64,000 bases of DNA, taken from positions 526,060-590,059 of the forward strand of contig NZ_FNCF01000001.1 in assembly GCF_900100695.1 (NCBI RefSeq), written 5' to 3'. The stretch comes from Klenkia brasiliensis (GTDB taxonomy: Bacteria; Actinomycetota; Actinomycetes; Mycobacteriales; Geodermatophilaceae). Within the stretch, counting starts at the first letter, position 1. Every line of letters begins with the position of its first letter. Both the position numbers and the translations under genes were made by a program. Positions 59,080 to 64,000 of the stretch are shown piece by piece. The notes under the pieces were generated by a model that did no database searches, was not told the origin of the DNA, and was given only the letters and a program-made list of their open reading frames with translations.

Positions 59080-60477
59080 GTGGAGCTGCGCGAGTACGTC
59101 GCGGTGGTGGGACGGCGCTGGCGCTGGCTGGCGGCCTGCCTGCTCGCCTGCCTGCTGGTCGCCCTAGCCGCAGCCCTGCTGAGCCCGAAGACCTGGACGG
59201 CGCAGACGCAGGTCTTCGTCTCCAGCACCACGGAGAGCACCAGCCCCCAGTTCCTGCAGCAGCGGGTGAAGAGCTACCCCGACGTCGCCAGCAGCGCCGA
59301 GGTCCTCGACCCGGTCCGCGACACCCTGGGCCTTTCCATGTCCCTGGCCCAGCTGCGCGCCGCCGTCGAGGCCGAGAACCCGGTCGACACCTCCCAGATC
59401 AACATCTCCGTCACCCTGCGGGACCCGCAGCAGGCCGCCGACGTGGCCGACGCCGTCGCCGAGGAGTTCAGCTCCGCCGTCGAGCGGCTGGAGACCACCG
59501 GCTCGGGCAGCAGCCCGGTCACCCTCACGGTCACCAACCCGGCCGCCGTCCCCACCTCGCCGGCCAGCCCGCAGATCCCGCTGCTCGTCGCCCTCGGCCT
59601 GGTCTGCGGTCTGGGCTCGGGCATCGCCGCCGCCGTCGTCCGCGACCGCTGGGACACCCGGGTCTGGACGCCGGACGACGTCCGCGCCGCGTGGGGCGCC
59701 ACCGTCCCCGACGTGCTCTCCAGCGGCGGCCGGCGCGAGCCGGGCGACCGCGCCGCCCAGGTGCTGGCCCGCCGGGTCGAGCGCCGGGCGCAGAACGGCC
59801 CGGTGCGGGTGCTCATCGCCGCCCCGACCGACCGCGGCACCCCCGCCGTGGCCGAGCTGACCGCCGACCTCACCGACGTGCTCACCCGCCGCGGCCTGCT
59901 CGTCGGCGGCCCCGACGAGCAGACCACCACCCCGGACACCGACGCCCCCGCGTCCGACGCGCCCGCGGCCCGCCGGCCCGACGTCGTGTTCACCACCGTG
60001 CCCCCGGACGCCGCCCTGAGCACCTGGCGCGACGAGGTGGCCAGCAGCGACGGCGTCGTCGTCGTCTGCCCGCCGGGGTCGGCCGACCGGGTCGACGTGT
60101 TCGAGCTCGGCCAGCTCCTCGACGGCGTCGAGGCCGTCGTGGTCGGCATCGTCTTCACCGACCCCACCCGGCGTCGCCGCCGCCGCGGCGACGAGGCCGC
60201 CGCCCCCGCCGCCGTCCCCGCGGCCCCGGCCCGCCCGGCGATCGCCCGCCGGCCGGCCACCGAGGACACCGGCTGGACCCGGCTCACCTCACCGGTCAAG
60301 CCCGCGCCCGTCACCGACGAGCCGGCCGAGGCGGCCCGCCCCGCCCGCCCGGCGCGGGTCGAGCCCGCCACCGCCCGCCCGAACCGCGTCAAGGGCGCCT
60401 CGCGCCGGGTGTCGGCGCTGTCCCGGAGGACCGGTCCCCGGGTCACCGTCCGCATCCCGCCCACGAACGAGTGGTGA
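59080..60477 (+). CDS. Wzz/YveK-type polysaccharide co-polymerase with degenerate kinase domain
   Basis: 465 residues from GTG 59080 with GGAGG at 59069-59073. Two membrane helices (about 12-33 and 165-186) flank an external Wzz domain (QTQVFVSSTTESTSPQFLQQ; INISVTLRDPQQAADVADAV). The cytosolic part (about 235-380) aligns in shape with bacterial tyrosine kinases, but the Walker A position reads VLIAAPTDRGTPAVAELTAD with no GKS/T and the Walker B-like DVVFTTVPPDAAL is weak. The C-terminal 80 residues are Arg/Pro/Ala-rich and basic, without a Tyr cluster. Role: controls polymer chain length or export. Confidence 0.85.
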   Translation: MELREYVAVVGRRWRWLAACLLACLLVALAAALLSPKTWTAQTQVFVSSTTESTSPQFLQQRVKSYPDVASSAEVLDPVRDTLGLSMSLAQLRAAVEAENPVDTSQINISVTLRDPQQAADVADAVAEEFSSAVERLETTGSGSSPVTLTVTNPAAVPTSPASPQIPLLVALGLVCGLGSGIAAAVVRDRWDTRVWTPDDVRAAWGATVPDVLSSGGRREPGDRAAQVLARRVERRAQNGPVRVLIAAPTDRGTPAVAELTADLTDVLTRRGLLVGGPDEQTTTPDTDAPASDAPAARRPDVVFTTVPPDAALSTWRDEVASSDGVVVVCPPGSADRVDVFELGQLLDGVEAVVVGIVFTDPTRRRRRRGDEAAAPAAVPAAPARPAIARRPATEDTGWTRLTSPVKPAPVTDEPAEAARPARPARVEPATARPNRVKGASRRVSALSRRTGPRVTVRIPPTNEW

Positions 60478-61718
60478 GCGCCGCCCCGTCGCTGCTCGCC
60501 CGGCCCCGGGCGGCCGCGCTGCTGCCCGTCCTCCTCGTGGTGGCCGGCAGCGTGGCCTGGCGCCGCGGGGACGTGTTCTCCGGCGGCGTCGACCCCGTGG
60601 TCGCCGCGAAGGCGCTGGTCAGCCTGGTCGCGCTGGCGCTGGCCTTCCGGCTGGACCACCGCTCCACCGCCGGCCGCCGGGTCGGCACCGGCAGCACCTG
60701 GGTGCTCGCCGTCGTCCTCGTCGCGTCCGTGCTCGGCGCCCTCGGCCACGGCACGCTGGTGCCCTCGGCCGTGGTCGCGGTGCGGGTGGCCATCCTCGCG
60801 GTCACCGTCCGGCTGCTGGTCCGGGCCCTGGGGCCGGCGGTCATGCTCGCCGCGGTCGTCTGGGCCTGCGGCCTGGTCGGCGGGGTCGCCGCGCTGTCCG
60901 GCCTCCCGACCGCGCTGGCCGGCGGGCGACTGTTCGGCGGCATCCCGCCGCTGAACCCCAACGAGATCGCCCTGCTGGCCGGGGTCGTCGTCCTCGGCGC
61001 CGCCTGGCCCACCATGCTCGGCCGGGGCACCGCCCGGCAGGCCGTCGTCGCCGTGGGCGCGCTGGCCGTGCTCTGGCTGACCGGCTCCCGCACCTCCCTG
61101 GCGGTGCTGCTGCTCGCCCTGGCCGTGGCCGCTGTCCGGCTGAGGCGGCCGCAGGTCGGCCTGGTCGTCGGGCTCGGCCTCGCGGTCACCCTCGGCGCCC
61201 TGGTGGTCGGCTCCACCAGCGCGGTCAGCTCCTTCACCGACCGCACCGACGCCTCGGGCAACAGCACCCTGGACTCCCGCTTCGTCGCCTGGGGCGCCGC
61301 GCTGGACTTCGCCTCCTCGGCCTGGCAGTGGGCCTTCGGCGCCGGCCTGTCGGTCAAGCTGATCCCGGTCGCCGGGCAGTGGTGGAACGAGCAGCTGCTG
61401 GACAGCAGCTGGGTGTCGGTCTTCGTGCAGGCCGGCGTCGTCGGCGGGCTCGTCGCGCTCTGCTGGGTCATCGCCTCTGCCCGCGGGCTGGCCCGGCTGC
61501 CCGCCCCCCTGTGGCCGGTGGCCGCCGGCCTGCTGGTCTTCGTCGTGCTGCGCAGCGTGCTCGAGAGCGGGTTGTTCGACGCCACCCCGGCCCTGCTCGT
61601 GCTGCTGACGGTCGCCCTCGCCGGGGAGCGCGGCACGCACGACTCCCCTCCCCCGCAGCTGGGCCGCACCCTCGCGCCCGGCGCCCTCGACCGTGGACCG
61701 GTGCACCTCCGTGGCTGA
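60474..61718 (+). CDS. O-antigen ligase/polymerase-like membrane protein
   Basis: 414 residues from GTG 60474, overlapping the Wzz-like stop (GTGA). Ten or more hydrophobic helices. The Wzy/WaaL-type periplasmic region holds LWLTGSRTSLAVLLLALAVA (membrane Arg), then SAVSSFTDRTDASGNSTLDS and RFVAWGAALDFASSAW, then QWWNEQLLDSSWVSVFVQAG. This pattern fits polymerases of Wzx/Wzy pathways. It acts in the outer leaflet on lipid-linked sugar chains. The order co-polymerase, polymerase, glycosyltransferase, flippase supports a Wzy-type pathway. Confidence 0.85.
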   Translation: MSAAPSLLARPRAAALLPVLLVVAGSVAWRRGDVFSGGVDPVVAAKALVSLVALALAFRLDHRSTAGRRVGTGSTWVLAVVLVASVLGALGHGTLVPSAVVAVRVAILAVTVRLLVRALGPAVMLAAVVWACGLVGGVAALSGLPTALAGGRLFGGIPPLNPNEIALLAGVVVLGAAWPTMLGRGTARQAVVAVGALAVLWLTGSRTSLAVLLLALAVAAVRLRRPQVGLVVGLGLAVTLGALVVGSTSAVSSFTDRTDASGNSTLDSRFVAWGAALDFASSAWQWAFGAGLSVKLIPVAGQWWNEQLLDSSWVSVFVQAGVVGGLVALCWVIASARGLARLPAPLWPVAAGLLVFVVLRSVLESGLFDATPALLVLLTVALAGERGTHDSPPPQLGRTLAPGALDRGPVHLRG

Positions 61719-62853
61719 TCGAGCTCGCCGGGCGCTGGTCGCCCACCCCTCCTCCGACGTCTACGGCTCGGACCTCCAGCTCGTGGAGAGCATCCACGGC
61801 CTGGTCGCCGCCGGCTGGGACGTCACCGTGACCCTGCCCGCCGACGGGCCGCTGACCGGACCGCTGCGCGGGGCCGGCGCCGAGGTCGTGTGGCTGCCGG
61901 TCCCGGTGCTGCGCAAGGCGCTGCTGCGCCCCCGCGGCCTGCTGACCCTGGTCGGCGACACCCTGCGCTGGGTGCGCCCGGCGTCGCGGCTGCTGCGCGC
62001 GCAGCGCCCCGACGTCGTCTACGTCAACACCGTCACCGTGCCCACCTGGCTCGGGCTGGCCGCGGCCCTGCGGGTGCCGGCGCTGGTCCACGTGCACGAG
62101 GCGGAGTCCGACCTGCCCCGCTGGCAGCGCTTCGTGCTCAACGCCCCGCTGCTGCTCGCCCGGCGGGTGGTGGTGAACAGCCACGCCGCCCGCGACACCC
62201 TGCTCGACGCCGTGCGCGGTCTGGCCGGGCGCACCCGCGTGGTGCACAACGGCATCGCCGGCCCGCCCGCCGAACCCCGGCCGGCCGACCGCGGCGACGG
62301 CCCGGCCACGCTGGTGCTGGTCGGGCGCCTGGCCCCGCGCAAGGGCAGCGACGTCGCCGTCGAGGCCGCGGCGCTGCTGCGGGAGCGCGGCGTCGACGTC
62401 CGGCTGGAGCTGCACGGCAGCGTCTTCCCCGGCTACGAGTGGTTCGAGGACGAGCTGCGCGAGCGGGCGTCCCGGCCGGACCTGGCCGGGCACGTCGAGC
62501 TGGCCGGCTACACCTCCCCCACCTGGCCGGTGCTGGCCCGGGCCGACGTCGTGCTGGTGCCCTCGCGGGCCGAGCCGTTCGGCAACGTGGCGGTCGAGGG
62601 CCAGCTCGCGCTGCGCCCGGTCGTCGCCAGCGCCGTGCAGGGCCTGCGGGAGATCGTGCTGGACGGCGAGACCGGCCGCTCGGTGCCCCCGGACGACCCG
62701 GCCGCGCTGGCCGACGCCGTGCAGGAGCTGCTCGCCGACCGCACCGCCGCGGCCGCGCTGGCCGCCGCCGGGCGCGACCGCGCGGTGGCGCGGTTCGGGG
62801 TGGACCGGTACCGGCAGGCCGTCGTCGACCAGGTCACCGAGCTCGCCCGCTGA
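61711..62853 (+). CDS. Glycosyltransferase family 4 enzyme
   Basis: 380 residues from GTG 61711 (overlapping the preceding stop by eight bases; GTG 61693 is an alternative). GT-B fold: N-terminal ALVAHPSSDVYGSDLQLVES with the acceptor site, acceptor-side VHVHEAESDLPRW, donor domain LVLVGRLAPRKGSDVAVEAA and the E-x7-E motif in PSRAEPFGNVAVEGQLA. Sugar donor and acceptor unknown. In the same operon as the polymerase. Confidence 0.92.
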   Translation: MADRARRALVAHPSSDVYGSDLQLVESIHGLVAAGWDVTVTLPADGPLTGPLRGAGAEVVWLPVPVLRKALLRPRGLLTLVGDTLRWVRPASRLLRAQRPDVVYVNTVTVPTWLGLAAALRVPALVHVHEAESDLPRWQRFVLNAPLLLARRVVVNSHAARDTLLDAVRGLAGRTRVVHNGIAGPPAEPRPADRGDGPATLVLVGRLAPRKGSDVAVEAAALLRERGVDVRLELHGSVFPGYEWFEDELRERASRPDLAGHVELAGYTSPTWPVLARADVVLVPSRAEPFGNVAVEGQLALRPVVASAVQGLREIVLDGETGRSVPPDDPAALADAVQELLADRTAAAALAAAGRDRAVARFGVDRYRQAVVDQVTELAR

Positions 62854-62865
62854 GCCGCCGGCCGG

Positions 62866-64000
62866 TCAGGCAGCCCGGCTGCGCGGCACCAGCACCCGCC
62901 ACCGGACGGCGGCCGCCGCGGCCACCGGGCCCAGCGCGAGCACCGCGGGCGCCCAGTCGGCGGCCCCCGGCCGGAGCACGACCAGCGCCAGGACGCCAGC
63001 CAGCGCCGCCATCTCCACCGCGCGCCAGCCCAGCACCGCGCGCTGCGCCCCGTGCACCGAGGCCAGGCCGGCGTAGGGCAGCAGCAGCGCGCCGGTGACC
63101 GCGTAGGCGCCCCAGCCGGCGACGGCGGCGGCCGGCACGGCGTAGTCCCCGGCCGACAGCAGGGGGCCCAGCCAGGGCAGCAGCGCGACGGTGACCAGCA
63201 CGACCAGGCCCACCCCGACCGCGGCGGCGCCCGCGGCCCGGTCGGCGCGGCGCAGCAGCTGCGCGGCGGGGCGGTGCCGGGCGCCGGCGAACCAGGGCAG
63301 CAGGAACGAGCCCAGGCCCGCGACCAGCACGAGGGTGGGCGAGGTGAGCACCCGGGCGGCCTCGACGGGTCCGTAGGCGGCGGCACCGGCGGCGCCGATG
63401 ACCACCCCCCGCAGCAGGGTCAGCGTGGCGGGGCGGACGGTCTGCCCCGCGGCGCGCCACACCCCGAAGGCCAGCACGGTGCCGACGGCGGCGTCGCGCC
63501 AGGGGCCGGCCGGTCGCTCGCCGCGGGGCAGCAGCGCCAGCGCGACCGCGCAGGAGACGAGCTGGCCGACGGCGAGGGCGACGAACAGGTCGGTGACCTC
63601 CAGCGGCCCCCCGGCCCGCAGCGCGACCACCACCGCGAGCGCGGCCCCTGCGCCGGACAGGTCGACGGCGGGCAGCCGCCAGTACCGGCCGGCGGCCTGC
63701 AGCAGCCGGCGCAGCAGGTCCTCCAGCACGAAGGAGACGGTGGCGACGCCGATCCACACCCCGGCCCACGCCGACCCCCAGCCGGTGAGGACCACCAGCA
63801 GGCCGCCGGCCAGGCCGGTGCCCCCGGCGGTGCCCAGCGCCAGGCGGTGCAGGGCGGCGCGCACGCCGGGGTCGTGCCGGTCGAGCACGGTGAGCGAGTC
63901 ACCGACCAGACCGCTGGTGACCGCGGTGGCCAGCACGACCGCGCCGTAGACCAGGGAGAACGCGGCCAGCCCGGCCGCGCCGAGCTCCCGCGCCGCGGCG
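62866..64000 (-). CDS. Wzx-like polysaccharide flippase, N-terminus beyond window
   Basis: The frame is open through the right edge; 377 residues are visible in addition to the missing N-terminus. The visible beginning is ARELGAAGLAAFSLVYGAVV, a pattern typical of MATE/oligosaccharidyl-lipid flippases near helix 1-2, followed by about ten more membrane helices (WAGVWIGVATVSFVLEDLLR; GAAAYGPVEAARVLTSPTLV). It would flip lipid-linked repeat units across the membrane. Convergent with the glycosyltransferase gene, 12 bases apart. Confidence 0.8.
   Translation of the reverse strand, partial: AAARELGAAGLAAFSLVYGAVVLATAVTSGLVGDSLTVLDRHDPGVRAALHRLALGTAGGTGLAGGLLVVLTGWGSAWAGVWIGVATVSFVLEDLLRRLLQAAGRYWRLPAVDLSGAGAALAVVVALRAGGPLEVTDLFVALAVGQLVSCAVALALLPRGERPAGPWRDAAVGTVLAFGVWRAAGQTVRPATLTLLRGVVIGAAGAAAYGPVEAARVLTSPTLVLVAGLGSFLLPWFAGARHRPAAQLLRRADRAAGAAAVGVGLVVLVTVALLPWLGPLLSAGDYAVPAAAVAGWGAYAVTGALLLPYAGLASVHGAQRAVLGWRAVEMAALAGVLALVVLRPGAADWAPAVLALGPVAAAAAVRWRVLVPRSRAA

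Overview
The window comes from a high-GC actinobacterial chromosome. Supporting signs are about 74% GC by eye, frequent GTG starts, many apparently leaderless genes, tight 4-base stop/start overlaps, and gene sets typical of the class: MsiK-type sugar ATPase, tRNA adenosine deaminase-associated protein, DUF2630, an MSMEG_0570-type protein, and a CGNR regulator. The gene mix resembles Geodermatophilaceae or close relatives, but that placement is an inference. I see no phage, insertion sequence, CRISPR or plasmid functions. It reads as ordinary chromosome with several poorly characterised modules.

Layout. 1-3.9 kb: the end of a possible acetyltransferase, then a minus-strand trio of ATP-grasp, alpha-E and transglutaminase-like proteins. 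4-9.8 kb: a LacI-type regulator divergent from a binding protein, two permeases and a GH1 beta-glucosidase, with two CebR-like operators between. This ABC system has no ATPase of its own; a candidate MsiK-type ATPase lies at 46.8-47.9 kb. 9.9-16.8 kb: two pirins behind a MarR-type palindrome, two tandem TPM-domain membrane proteins of about 670 residues, and a two-domain VOC protein. 16.8-22.4 kb: a dipeptide/oligopeptide ABC operon with both ATPases fused. 22.5-30.1 kb: aldo/keto reductase, recR, ybaB and dnaX, with an amidase and a TetR/MFS efflux pair sitting between ybaB and dnaX. 30.2-35.5 kb: YceI, carboxylesterase, SRP RNA, two tRNA-Ser genes and a Ser/Thr kinase.

35.0-39.7 kb: an operon of O-methyltransferase, TadA-associated protein, HAD phosphatase and TadA, divergent from thioesterase and prephenate dehydrogenase, then DUF2630 and MarR. 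39.7-47.9 kb: a secreted Thr/Pro-rich protein, an FMN-dependent 2-hydroxyacid oxidase, an amino-acid permease, an MSMEG_0570-like protein, an aldehyde dehydrogenase, a ROK regulator whose start codon lies in a perfect CRP-like palindrome, and the MsiK-type ATPase. 48-50.3 kb: tRNA-Arg(ACG), tRNA-Ser(GCT), and an MFS exporter divergent from a CGNR zinc-finger regulator. Two inverted repeats of identical geometry lie between those two genes.

50.3-64 kb: a secreted Ala-rich protein, a PAP2-diacylglycerol kinase fusion, a DoxX protein with a lysine-rich tail, a PHP phosphoesterase, and a surface-polysaccharide region (UDP-sugar dehydrogenase, cytidylyltransferase, Wzz-like protein with a degenerate kinase domain, O-antigen-ligase-like protein, glycosyltransferase, and a flippase cut by the window end). 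Three mutually related membrane proteins of unknown function are threaded through this last part.

The items I judge most likely to be new are the CGNR operator pair, the three-member membrane protein family, the tandem TPM proteins, and the CRP-like site over the ROK start. All functions are read from sequence only, with no database search.
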